Assembly: GCA_023231165.1 (NCBI GenBank)
Contig: JALNVY010000084.1
Coordinates: forward strand, 1 to 9,585
Origin: Syntrophales bacterium
GTDB lineage: Bacteria; Desulfobacterota; Syntrophia; Syntrophales; UBA8958
Direction of reading: 5' to 3'
Length of the DNA stretch: 9,585 nucleotides
Each line of letters starts with the position of its first letter. The first letter of the stretch is position 1. Below the pieces are notes generated by a model, which worked only from the letters and a program-made list of their open reading frames with translations, had not been told where the DNA came from and searched no databases. Position numbers and translations under genes: made by a program. Positions 1-5,825 of this stretch are shown here, piece by piece.

Positions 1-1
1 C

Positions 2-205
2 GGGATGGTTTCCGTGGTCGTCAACGGCAAATTTGAAATCATCACCCTGAAGATCGAAAAGGATGTCGTCAATGCCGAAGATGTAGAGATGCTCCAGGAT
101 CTGGTGATGGCGGCCGTCAACGAAGGTGTTCGCAAGGCTCAGGAAATGACCACTGCGGAGATGTCCAAGATTACCGGGGGGCTCAATATCCCCGGTTTGA
201 CATGA
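2..205 (+). CDS. ybaB: YbaB/EbfC family nucleoid-associated protein, C-terminal part (5' end outside window)
   Basis: Only the last roughly 67 codons are present; the reading frame is open to the left edge, so the true start lies upstream. YbaB/EbfC proteins are small (about 100-110 residues) dimeric DNA-binding proteins associated with the nucleoid, and their genes commonly lie between dnaX and recR. The visible part carries the family's C-terminal hallmarks: a Gly-Met-Val-x-Val-x-Val-Asn-Gly strand, a Val-Val-Asn-Ala-Glu-Asp-Val-Glu-Met-Leu segment, the helix Ala-Ala-Val-Asn-Glu, and a terminal Thr-Gly-Gly-Leu tail. It ends 12 bases before recR, the usual arrangement, and is probably cotranscribed with it. 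The ATG at position 5 is an internal methionine, not the start. The identification is secure from motif plus synteny. Confidence 0.9.
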   Translation, partial: GMVSVVVNGKFEIITLKIEKDVVNAEDVEMLQDLVMAAVNEGVRKAQEMTTAEMSKITGGLNIPGLT

Positions 206-217
206 CGGTGGTCGTCC

Positions 218-817
218 ATGTCCCAATACGCCCCGCCTATAGAGCGACTGATTAGGGAACTGGCCCGTTTCCCCGGGATCGGCGAAAAAACCGCCGCCCG
301 GCTCGCCAATTTTATTCTCCATGAATCCGTCGCGGATGCCCGGCGTCTGGCTGAAAGCATCATGGAAGTAAAGGAGCGGATACACCTGTGCCGGACCTGT
401 TTCAACCTTACAGAACATGATTTCTGCGCCATCTGCGCCAATCCGGCCCGGGATCGGGAAGTCATCTGTATCGTTCAGGACCCCGACGCCCTTATTGCCA
501 TTGAAGCGACGGGTGAATTTCGCGGCGTCTACCATGTCCTCCATGGAGCCCTGGCGCCGTTGGACGGGATCGGTCCCGACGACCTCCACCTCCAGGAATT
601 GCTCTCCCGGATAGATAGGAATACGGTCCGGGAGGTGATCATTGCCACTAATCCCGATGTTCAGGGAGAATCCACTGCCTTGCTGATCAACAAGATCCTC
701 CAGAATAAAAATGTGAACATCTCGCGGATCGCTATGGGCGTCCCCATGGGGGGAGATCTTAAATATACCGACCGGATGACCCTGGGTAAGGCCCTAGAAT
801 TCCGGCGCGGGATGTGA
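218..817 (+). CDS. recR: Recombination mediator protein RecR
   Basis: RecR works with RecO (and RecF) to load RecA on single-stranded DNA at gaps during recombinational repair in the cytoplasm. The 199-residue product has the normal family length and domain order: a helix-hairpin-helix around residues 18-34 (Phe-Pro-Gly-Ile-Gly-Glu-Lys-Thr-Ala), a four-cysteine zinc finger (Cys58, Cys61, Cys70, Cys73), a Toprim domain from about residue 81, and the C-terminal Gly-Val-Pro-x-Gly-Gly-Asp-Leu-x-Tyr-x-Asp motif near 174-185. The conserved block Leu-Asp-Gly-Ile-Gly-Pro-Asp-Asp-Leu is present at 115-123. The Toprim acidic position that is Glu in E. coli RecR is Gln87 here, a change also found in other RecR lineages and not expected to matter because RecR is not a Toprim nuclease. 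The ATG follows a modest CGGTGG ribosome site. It sits in the usual ybaB-recR pair, then runs on into fumarase genes 13 bases later. Confidence 0.97.
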   Translation: MSQYAPPIERLIRELARFPGIGEKTAARLANFILHESVADARRLAESIMEVKERIHLCRTCFNLTEHDFCAICANPARDREVICIVQDPDALIAIEATGEFRGVYHVLHGALAPLDGIGPDDLHLQELLSRIDRNTVREVIIATNPDVQGESTALLINKILQNKNVNISRIAMGVPMGGDLKYTDRMTLGKALEFRRGM

Positions 818-830
818 GCAGTCAAAAACA

Positions 831-1682
831 ATGGGCCCTATCAGAGAGATCGACAGCAAGCTTATCACCGAAACAGTAAAACGTTTGTTTTTAGAGGCCA
901 ATACCTGCCTTGGCGCGGACGTTCTGACGGCCCTGCAAATATCTCAGGTCCGGGAGGAATCCGCTCTTGGCCGTCAGGTTCTCGCCCGGATTCTGGAAAA
1001 CGCCGCCGTTGCCAGGGAAGAGTCGGCCCCTATTTGCCAGGACACGGGCCTTGCCGTCGTCTTTGTCGAACTTGGACAGGGTGTCCACGTTGCCGGAGGA
1101 CTTCTCAATGCCGCCATTGAGGAAGGGGTGCGGCAGGCTTATGCCGAAGGTTTTTTTCGGAAATCTGTCTGTGATCCCCTGAGCAGGGCCAATACCGGTG
1201 ACAACACCCCGGCGGTCATTCATATTTTGATAGCGGCCGGCGACAGGATTCGTTTAACTGTAATGCCCAAAGGTGGTGGCAGCGAGAATATGAGCAGTGT
1301 GACCATGCTCCTTCCCACGGTGGGAAGAGAAGGGATAAGGCGGCATGTCGTCGAGTCGGTTTTGAAAGCCGGGCCGAACCCCTGCCCGCCCGTCATTGTC
1401 GGGGTCGGTATCGGCGGTTCCATGGAGGAGTCCCTCATTCTCGCCAAAAAGGCCCTGTTGCGTCCCCTGGGTCAGAAGAACAGCCGGGATGAACGCCTTA
1501 AAGACCTTGAGCAGGATATCCTCGCCGACGTGAATCGGATGGGCGGTGGGCCCCAGGGATTCGGCGGCAGTGTCTCCGCCCTGGCCGTCCATGTGGAAAT
1601 GAAGCCCTGTCACATCGCCAGCCTGCCAGTGGCCGTGAATATCCAGTGCCATGTGGCGCGCCATCGTGAGGCCATCATATAG
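831..1682 (+). CDS. Class I fumarate hydratase, alpha subunit (N-terminal, Fe-S cluster-binding part)
   Basis: This is the larger subunit of the two-subunit, oxygen-sensitive class I fumarase, which interconverts fumarate and L-malate with a [4Fe-4S] cluster. The 283-residue length fits the split form. Recognisable segments are Ile-Cys-Gln-Asp-Thr-Gly around Cys69, Asn-Thr-Gly-Asp-Asn-Thr-Pro at 121-127, Pro-Lys-Gly-Gly-Gly-Ser-Glu-Asn-Met at 146-154, Gly-Pro-Asn-Pro-Cys-Pro-Pro around Cys185, Gly-Val-Gly-Ile-Gly-Gly at 191-196, and Gln-Cys-His at 272-274. Cys69, Cys185 and Cys273 are the likeliest cluster ligands; that assignment is by family resemblance. The ribosome site before the ATG is weak, so the start rests on the normal N-terminus and the 13-base gap from recR. 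The beta gene begins one base after its stop. The same family includes tartrate dehydratase; fumarase is favoured but substrate is not proven. Confidence 0.92.
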   Translation: MGPIREIDSKLITETVKRLFLEANTCLGADVLTALQISQVREESALGRQVLARILENAAVAREESAPICQDTGLAVVFVELGQGVHVAGGLLNAAIEEGVRQAYAEGFFRKSVCDPLSRANTGDNTPAVIHILIAAGDRIRLTVMPKGGGSENMSSVTMLLPTVGREGIRRHVVESVLKAGPNPCPPVIVGVGIGGSMEESLILAKKALLRPLGQKNSRDERLKDLEQDILADVNRMGGGPQGFGGSVSALAVHVEMKPCHIASLPVAVNIQCHVARHREAII

Positions 1683-1683
1683 G

Positions 1684-2238
1684 ATGCAAAATTCTCGATC
1701 CATAAAAACCCCGTTGACCGATGAGCTGTGTGCAAGTTTGCATGCCGGCGATATGATCCTGTTGAACGGTGAGGTATTTGCCGCCCGGGATGCGGCCCAC
1801 CATCGTCTCCAGGAAACCCTCCAGCGCGGAGAGGCACTTCCCTTTGACATCCGGGGGGCGGTGATCTTTTACGCCGGTCCCTCGCCGACCAGACCGGGAC
1901 GGATCATCGGTTCTATCGGTCCGACGACGAGTTACCGGATGGACCCCTTTGCCCCCTTGCTGATGGAACAGGGAATGAAGGGCATGATCGGCAAAGGGAA
2001 GCGGTCGGCCGAAGTCGTGGCGGCCATGCAGCGTTACAAATCCGTATATTTCGGGGCCATCGGCGGGATCGCCGCCCTGACGGCGAGATGTGTCCGCAGC
2101 GTCGAACTGGTAGCCTATGCAGACCTTGGACCCGAAGCGATCCTGAGGCTTGAACTGGTCGATATGCCCGTCGTTGTGGTCAATGATACGCAGGGCAGGG
2201 ATCTCTACGAGGAAGCCCTGAAACGTTCTGAATTATAA
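1684..2238 (+). CDS. Class I fumarate hydratase, beta subunit (C-terminal part)
   Basis: This small subunit completes the class I fumarase active site with the upstream alpha subunit. The 184-residue product shows the beta-family signatures Thr-Pro-Leu-Thr-Asp-Glu near residue 9, Ala-Arg-Asp-Ala-Ala-His at 34-39, Ile-Gly-Pro-Thr-Thr-Ser-Tyr-Arg-Met-Asp at 78-87, and Gly-Lys-Gly-Lys-Arg at 103-107. I chose the ATG at 1684, one base after the alpha stop, because family members begin shortly before the Thr-Pro-Leu-Thr motif; an in-frame ATG at 1651 would overlap the alpha gene by 32 bases and add 11 residues unlike the family. A GTGAGG at 1666-1671 is a loosely spaced ribosome site, and translational coupling to the alpha gene is likely. 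Its stop overlaps the next ATG by one base. L(+)-tartrate dehydratase beta is the main alternative. Confidence 0.91.
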   Translation: MQNSRSIKTPLTDELCASLHAGDMILLNGEVFAARDAAHHRLQETLQRGEALPFDIRGAVIFYAGPSPTRPGRIIGSIGPTTSYRMDPFAPLLMEQGMKGMIGKGKRSAEVVAAMQRYKSVYFGAIGGIAALTARCVRSVELVAYADLGPEAILRLELVDMPVVVVNDTQGRDLYEEALKRSEL

Positions 2239-2840
2239 TGATCAGACCGGAACGAACGATTGAAAAACTGCAGCGGGGCGACAAGGTTGTAATTGCCGCC
2301 CTGGGAGACTCACTGACCCAGGGTTGGATGGTGCGGCGCGGCTATATAGATTTCCTTAAAGAGATGCTCAAAGCGCGTTATCCCGCCAGCGCCCTGACAA
2401 TCGTTCCCAAGGGCATCCCGGGAGACTCAGCTGATAATGGCCTCTATCGCCTCCGCTACGACATTCTTGAATACAACCCCGACTGCGTACTCATCCAGTA
2501 TGCCATCAATGATGCCTTCATGGGATACACATCCCGGCAGTTCCGCAGTACGATTCAGGAAATCATCGAAGAAGTGCAAGCGGATGGGGATGCGGACATC
2601 ATCATGGTGACGTCGAGTTATATCGGCGACAATGCCGATGCCGAGATCATTGGGGAGTTCTACCGCCAATTGGAGGAACTGGGGGCCGTCTTCGGCCTGC
2701 CCGTCGCGATGGTCCATGAATACTGGAAAGAGAGGATAGACGAGGGGGCAGATTATCGGACCCTTGTCCAGTACGACATGGTCCACCCCTCAGAGGATGG
2801 CTACCGGTTCATGGCGGAGGCAATAGTTGCCCTATTTTAG
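2238..2840 (+). CDS. SGNH/GDSL-family hydrolase, cytoplasmic, substrate unknown
   Basis: This 200-residue protein is a compact SGNH-fold esterase/lipase-type hydrolase. The family blocks are in order: Gly-Asp-Ser-Leu-Thr-Gln-Gly with the nucleophile Ser25, the Gly62 region (Gly-Ile-Pro-Gly-Asp-Ser, block II), Ala-Ile-Asn-Asp with Asn91 (block III), and Asp180-Met-Val-His183-Pro near the C-terminus (block V), giving a Ser25/Asp180/His183 triad with Gly62 and Asn91 as the oxyanion hole. There is no signal peptide or membrane segment, so it should be cytoplasmic. The ATG overlaps the fumarase beta stop by one base, so it is probably translated by coupling; no clear ribosome site is seen. Its 3' end overlaps the convergent ATP-grasp gene by 9 bases. 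The fold call is firm; acyl-thioester, carbohydrate-ester or other ester substrates are all possible and the sequence does not decide. Confidence 0.88.
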   Translation: MIRPERTIEKLQRGDKVVIAALGDSLTQGWMVRRGYIDFLKEMLKARYPASALTIVPKGIPGDSADNGLYRLRYDILEYNPDCVLIQYAINDAFMGYTSRQFRSTIQEIIEEVQADGDADIIMVTSSYIGDNADAEIIGEFYRQLEELGAVFGLPVAMVHEYWKERIDEGADYRTLVQYDMVHPSEDGYRFMAEAIVALF

Positions 2841-3527
2841 GGTCGTGGCCGGCCTCAAGACAAGCAGTGCGTCCACAGCGACAGGTTGACCGTTGGGGCG
2901 GATCTTCAGGGGATTGATATCGATTTCCGCGACCCCTTCGTATTCCAGGCCGATCTGACCGACGGCCATGAGGATGCGGGTCAGCGACTCCCGGTCTACT
3001 GCCGCTTCCCCGCGAAAAGTGTCAAGAATCTTTACGGCCCTGATATCGGACATCATGGACCGGGCGTCTCCGGTTGTCAGGGGGGCTATACGGAAAGCCG
3101 TGTCTTTCAAGATCTCCGTGAGGATGCCGCCCAGGCCGAACATGACGGCCGGTCCAAAATGGGGATCCCTGGTCAGACCGCAGACGAGTTCCCTGGCCCC
3201 GCCGACCATTTCTGCGACGATCAGGGCCTCGCAACCGGGAATCTTCAGAAGCCGGCCGGCTTCTGATTCAATTTCCCTGGGCGTCTTCATATTGAGGACA
3301 ACGCCCCCGACTTCGGTCTTATGGGTGAGACTGGCACCGGTGGCCTTCAGGGCTACGGGATAGCCCAGTCCTGCCGCCGCTGCGACGGCGCTATCGGCGT
3401 CAACTGCGAATATTTCCCGGGTGACGGGAATATCGAAAAGAGAAAGAAACCGTTTGGAATCATATTCGCTCAATGATTTCTGTCCGCTGGCAAGGGCATC
3501 TCCGATCAGTTTTTCAGCTTCCATCAT
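2832..3527 (-). CDS. acdB: ADP-forming acetyl-/acyl-CoA synthetase, beta subunit (ATP-grasp)
   Basis: This 231-residue protein is the stand-alone ATP-grasp subunit of an ADP-forming acetate/acyl-CoA ligase, which converts acyl-CoA, ADP and phosphate to acid, CoA and ATP. Visible features are Leu-Ser-Glu-Tyr-Asp-Ser-Lys at 19-25, Lys61 in Ala-Leu-Lys-Ala, His69 in Thr-His-Lys-Thr-Glu-Val-Gly-Gly (matching the phosphate-relay histidine of archaeal beta subunits), the Asp-Pro-His-Phe-Gly-Pro-Ala-Val-Met-Phe-Gly-Leu-Gly-Gly block at 121-134, and Glu-Ile-Asp-Ile-Asn-Pro-Leu at 201-207. An ATG at 3587 would add 20 atypical residues encoded across the hairpin repeat; the ATG at 3527, seven bases after a TGAGGA ribosome site, is preferred (a second ATG follows at once). 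The CoA-binding alpha subunit is not in the window. Divergence from the por operon suggests a role in making acetate and ATP from pyruvate-derived acetyl-CoA, though acyl specificity cannot be read. Confidence 0.88.
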   Translation of the reverse strand: MMEAEKLIGDALASGQKSLSEYDSKRFLSLFDIPVTREIFAVDADSAVAAAAGLGYPVALKATGASLTHKTEVGGVVLNMKTPREIESEAGRLLKIPGCEALIVAEMVGGARELVCGLTRDPHFGPAVMFGLGGILTEILKDTAFRIAPLTTGDARSMMSDIRAVKILDTFRGEAAVDRESLTRILMAVGQIGLEYEGVAEIDINPLKIRPNGQPVAVDALLVLRPATTLK

Positions 3528-3534
3528 GGACTTA

Positions 3535-3540
3535 TCCTCA
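3535..3540 (-). promoter_or_regulatory. Ribosome binding site deciding the acdB start
   Basis: Read on the minus strand this is TGAGGA followed by seven bases and then two consecutive ATG codons (3527 and 3524). It is the reason for choosing the shorter start over the ATG at 3587. Confidence 0.75.
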
Positions 3541-3555
3541 TTTAACCCATCCCCA

Positions 3556-3599
3556 CCCCTCCCCTTGAAATGGAGGGGGGAAATCACCCTCCTGATTTC
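3556..3599. repeat. Tandem hairpins, probable dispersed intergenic repeat
   Basis: Two perfect inverted repeats lie side by side. The first pairs CCCCTCC (3556-3562) with GGAGGGG (3572-3578) around a 9-base loop. The second pairs GAAATCA (3580-3586) with TGATTTC (3593-3599) around CCCTCC. The C-rich then G-rich layout resembles short palindromic intergenic repeats that are common in deltaproteobacterial genomes; family membership is inferred, because only one copy is in view. It lies 28 bases upstream of the acdB start and downstream of the minus-strand promoter, so it would be transcribed into the acdB leader. The rest of the 267-base gap holds two promoter candidates and otherwise AT-rich sequence with nothing I can name. 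Confidence 0.6.
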
Positions 3600-3653
3600 T
3601 TCCTAAAAGGGAAAGAGGAATTTCTTTTTGCGAAGGCGTTAAGGTTTTGTCTA

Positions 3654-3682
3654 TTCATAGAAGAGGCATGGCGGCTTGTCAA
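3654..3682 (-). promoter_or_regulatory. Sigma70-type promoter for acdB
   Basis: On the minus strand a perfect TTGACA -35 box (3682-3677) is followed after exactly 17 bases by TATGAA (3659-3654), a 4/6 match to the -10 consensus. The predicted transcript would start near 3647 and carry a leader of about 120 bases containing the tandem hairpins before the acdB ribosome site. Confidence 0.55.
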
Positions 3683-3710
3683 TATTTTTTCCTGAAATCA
3701 GTTTTTACCA

Positions 3711-3739
3711 TTGACACGTTTTCTCATTTTTAGTAGGTG
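3711..3739 (+). promoter_or_regulatory. Candidate promoter for the por operon
   Basis: A perfect TTGACA at 3711-3716 lies 78 bases before the porC ATG in AT-rich sequence. The -10 is weak: TAGGTG at 3734-3739 has the ideal 17-base spacing but only its first two bases match the consensus. It may need an activator, or the -35 match may be chance. The transcript must start somewhere in this region because the gene upstream is divergent. Confidence 0.3.
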
Positions 3740-3794
3740 AGATTACGTTTTTATTTCCGTAGGACATACCAGAAAAAATTGGAGATAGGTGATC

Positions 3795-4343
3795 ATGATT
3801 GAAATAAGGTGGCACGGAAGGGGAGGTCAGGGCGCGGTCACGTCCGTCGAGCTGTTGGCGCTGGCGGCGATCGAAGAAGGAAAATACGCCCAGGGCTTTC
3901 CGGCATTTGGTCCGGAGCGCCGGGGGGCGCCGGTCATGGCATATAATCGTGTGTCGGAAAAACCCATTAAGATCCGTTCAGGAATCTACCACCCTGATGT
4001 GGTCGTTGTCCTCGATCCGTCGCTGGTGGGGCTTGTGAACGTCACGGACGGTCTGAAACCGGACGGTCTGCTCATTGTAAATACCTCGAAGCCGTCGGAG
4101 ACTCTCCGGGAACAGCTCAAATACAAAGGCAAGCTGGCGACCGTAGATGCAACCCACATTGCCCGGGAGGAGCTCGGCGTTCCCATTGCCAATACCACGA
4201 TGCTGGGCGCTGTCATGAAAGCGACCAAGGTCCTGAAGTTGGAATCCCTGGATGAGCCCATTGAGGAGCGGTTTGGGAAGATTGCGTACAAAAACAAGAA
4301 TGCCCTCAAGAGGGCTTATAAAGACGTCAAACTGGCAAAGTAA
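3795..4343 (+). CDS. porC: Pyruvate (2-oxoacid):ferredoxin oxidoreductase, gamma subunit
   Basis: PorC is the gamma subunit of the four-subunit 2-oxoacid:ferredoxin oxidoreductase, a cytoplasmic enzyme that oxidises a 2-oxoacid with CoA to acyl-CoA, CO2 and reduced ferredoxin. In the single-chain enzyme the gamma part is a domain contributing to CoA handling. The 182-residue product opens with the family signature Arg-Trp-His-Gly-Arg-Gly-Gly-Gln-Gly-Ala-Val-Thr (residues 4-15), followed by Pro-Ala-Phe-Gly-Pro-Glu-Arg-Arg-Gly-Ala-Pro at about 36-46 and Asn-Thr-Thr-Met-Leu-Gly-Ala near 134-140. The ATG at 3795 is preferred to the in-frame GTG at 3789 because family members start with Met-Ile-Glu-Ile; GGAG (3781) and AGGTG (3787) lie just upstream. 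It is the first gene of a gamma-delta-alpha-beta por operon. The related ketoisovalerate enzyme is the alternative. Confidence 0.93.
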   Translation: MIEIRWHGRGGQGAVTSVELLALAAIEEGKYAQGFPAFGPERRGAPVMAYNRVSEKPIKIRSGIYHPDVVVVLDPSLVGLVNVTDGLKPDGLLIVNTSKPSETLREQLKYKGKLATVDATHIAREELGVPIANTTMLGAVMKATKVLKLESLDEPIEERFGKIAYKNKNALKRAYKDVKLAK

Positions 4344-4353
4344 AACGATTATT

Positions 4354-4359
4354 GAGGTG
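4354..4359 (+). promoter_or_regulatory. Ribosome binding site deciding the porD start
   Basis: GAGGTG six bases before the ATG at 4366. It supports the 97-residue PorD over a longer in-frame reading that begins at 4252 inside porC. Confidence 0.8.
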
Positions 4360-4365
4360 TTTTCC

Positions 4366-4659
4366 ATGAAACAGAAGAAATGGCCGGAAGCCTGGCAGGA
4401 AGTCACCCCCGGTTGTATGGTGTTCGAGCCGGGGAACGCCAGTACGTATAAAACGGGAAGCTGGCGCGCCCAAAGACCCATCTGGGATAACAAGAAGTGT
4501 ATCAAATGCGGCATTTGTTATATATTCTGCCCCGAAGCGTGCGTCTCCGAGACAGGGGAGGGGTTCTTTGCGGCGAACCTGGATTATTGCAAAGGCTGTG
4601 GTATCTGCGCCCATGAATGCTGGCCCCAGGCCATCGTCATGATGGAAGAGGAGGTGTGA
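4366..4659 (+). CDS. porD: Pyruvate (2-oxoacid):ferredoxin oxidoreductase, delta subunit (2x[4Fe-4S])
   Basis: PorD is the ferredoxin-like subunit that carries electrons from the TPP-bearing core to external ferredoxin or a partner. The 97 residues contain two classical cluster motifs: Cys45-x2-Cys48-x2-Cys51-x3-Cys55-Pro and Cys75-x2-Cys78-x2-Cys81-x3-Cys85. The N-terminal stretch with Gly-Ser-Trp-Arg (31-34) before a Pro-Ile-Trp-Asp segment is typical of PorD. In the second motif the residue after the last cysteine is Trp86 with Pro following, where ferredoxins usually have Cys-Pro directly. The gene starts 22 bases after porC and ends 2 bases before porA, so the subunits are made together. 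The role is secure within the operon; the redox partner is unknown, but the two Fe-S/flavin proteins downstream are obvious candidates. Confidence 0.94.
   Translation: MKQKKWPEAWQEVTPGCMVFEPGNASTYKTGSWRAQRPIWDNKKCIKCGICYIFCPEACVSETGEGFFAANLDYCKGCGICAHECWPQAIVMMEEEV
4650..4656 (+). promoter_or_regulatory. Ribosome binding site deciding the porA start
   Basis: GGAGGTG five bases before the ATG at 4662, the strongest Shine-Dalgarno in the window. It lies inside the last codons of porD and rules out the longer in-frame start at 4617. Confidence 0.85.
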
Positions 4660-4661
4660 CC

Positions 4662-5825
4662 ATGGGTAAACGTATTGGTATGGAAGTAGGAATTGCGGCT
4701 GCGGAGGCCGTGGGGCTCTGTAACATTGATGTGGCCGCCGTTTATCCCATCACCCCCCAGTCCCACATTGCCGAACATTTATCGGATATCGTTCATGACG
4801 GACGGATTGACGCCGAGTTCATTACCGTGGAATCGGAACATTCATCCATCAGCGCCTGTGCCGGCGCCTCGGCGACGGGGGCCCGTGTCTACACGGCCAC
4901 CAGTTCTCAGGGACTGATGTACATGCATGAGGTACTGCCCATCGTTTCGGCCATGCGGCTGCCCGTAGTCATGGGTAACGCCAACCGCGCCATTGCCGGT
5001 CCGCTGAACATCTGGAACGATCATTCGGACATCATGAACCAGCGGGACTGCGGCTGGATTGTCATGCATGCGGAGAACGGCCAGGAGGTCATCGATATGA
5101 CCATCCAGTCTTTCAAGATAGCGGAACATGCCGACGTCATGTTACCGACGGTCCTCAATATGGACGGGTTCCAATTGACCCATATGATTGAGCCCCTCGA
5201 ATTTCCTACCCAGGAAGAGGTGAATGCCTTTCTTCCCGACCGGGTTCCCTATGCCACCCTCCATCCGGACAAGCCCGTCTCCATGGGGTGCTTCAATATG
5301 CCCGAAATCTTCACGGAGACGATGAAGGTAAAGGATACGGCCCTGATCAATTCCAAGAAGACGATCATCAAGATCTGGAATGAATGGGGCAAACAGTTCG
5401 GACGGTATTATAAACCGGTGGAGAGCTACAAGAGCAAAGGGGCGGAAACGCTTATTCTGACCATGGGCTCCATGGGGGAGACAGCGTCGGTTGCCGTCGA
5501 TGAACTGAAAAAAGTGGGTAAGTCCGTCGGTCTTGTGAAGATGAGACTCTGGCGGCCCTTCCCCCTCGATGAACTACGCGCCGCGATCAAAGGTTGTAAG
5601 ACCCTGATCGTCATGGATCGCGCCGTCACGTTCGGCGGCATCGGCGGGCCCGTAGCAACGGAAATCAAGTCGCTCATTTACCACGACAAGGATCGGCCCC
5701 GCATCGTTAATTACCTCATGGGGCTGGGCGGCCGGGATGTCACGGTGGAGGATTTCATCGTCATGGTGGAGCGGGCGGCCAAAAAGAAGGACGAAACCTA
5801 TGAATTTTATGGGGTGAGGGAATGA
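4662..5825 (+). CDS. porA: Pyruvate (2-oxoacid):ferredoxin oxidoreductase, alpha subunit
   Basis: PorA supplies the pyrimidine-binding side of the thiamine diphosphate site and, with PorB, forms the catalytic core. The 387-residue length is normal. The Tyr-Pro-Ile-Thr-Pro-Gln-Ser motif at 28-34 (Thr31), Glu57 in Thr-Val-Glu-Ser-Glu-His (the TPP-activating glutamate by analogy with the Desulfovibrio enzyme), Arg109 in Asn-Arg-Ala (substrate-binding arginine by analogy), and Ile-Trp-Asn-Asp at 117-120 are all present. The C-terminal domain II shows Met-Arg-Leu-Trp-Arg-Pro-Phe-Pro at 294-301 and Gly-Leu-Gly-Gly-Arg-Asp at 354-359. The residues around Arg109 and Ile-Trp-Asn-Asp favour pyruvate as substrate, but branched-chain 2-oxoacids cannot be excluded. 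It follows porD by two bases and overlaps porB by four (ATGA), a sign of tight coupling. Confidence 0.95.
   Translation: MGKRIGMEVGIAAAEAVGLCNIDVAAVYPITPQSHIAEHLSDIVHDGRIDAEFITVESEHSSISACAGASATGARVYTATSSQGLMYMHEVLPIVSAMRLPVVMGNANRAIAGPLNIWNDHSDIMNQRDCGWIVMHAENGQEVIDMTIQSFKIAEHADVMLPTVLNMDGFQLTHMIEPLEFPTQEEVNAFLPDRVPYATLHPDKPVSMGCFNMPEIFTETMKVKDTALINSKKTIIKIWNEWGKQFGRYYKPVESYKSKGAETLILTMGSMGETASVAVDELKKVGKSVGLVKMRLWRPFPLDELRAAIKGCKTLIVMDRAVTFGGIGGPVATEIKSLIYHDKDRPRIVNYLMGLGGRDVTVEDFIVMVERAAKKKDETYEFYGVRE

Noticed and set aside
1254..1850. Minus-strand open frame (198 codons) across the fumarase alpha/beta junction
   Set aside because: Antisense to two well-recognised subunits, no recognisable domain, no ribosome site worth naming.
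2886..3363. Plus-strand open frames opposite the ATP-grasp gene
   Set aside because: The minus-strand frame carries the complete ATP-grasp motif set with a good ribosome site and promoter; the plus-strand frames show no family resemblance.
3711..3735. Sigma54 (-24/-12) promoter reading of the TTGACACG stretch
   Set aside because: The required GG at -24 and GC at -12 with correct spacing are not present.
3528..3794. Possible riboswitch, small RNA or CRISPR in the main intergenic region
   Set aside because: Only two short hairpins and promoter-like boxes are present; there is no repeated spacer structure, no conserved riboswitch core I recognise and no terminator that would end a small RNA.
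3978..4514. Minus-strand open frame (178 codons) spanning porC and porD
   Set aside because: Antisense to PorC and to the PorD cluster motifs; no independent evidence of coding.
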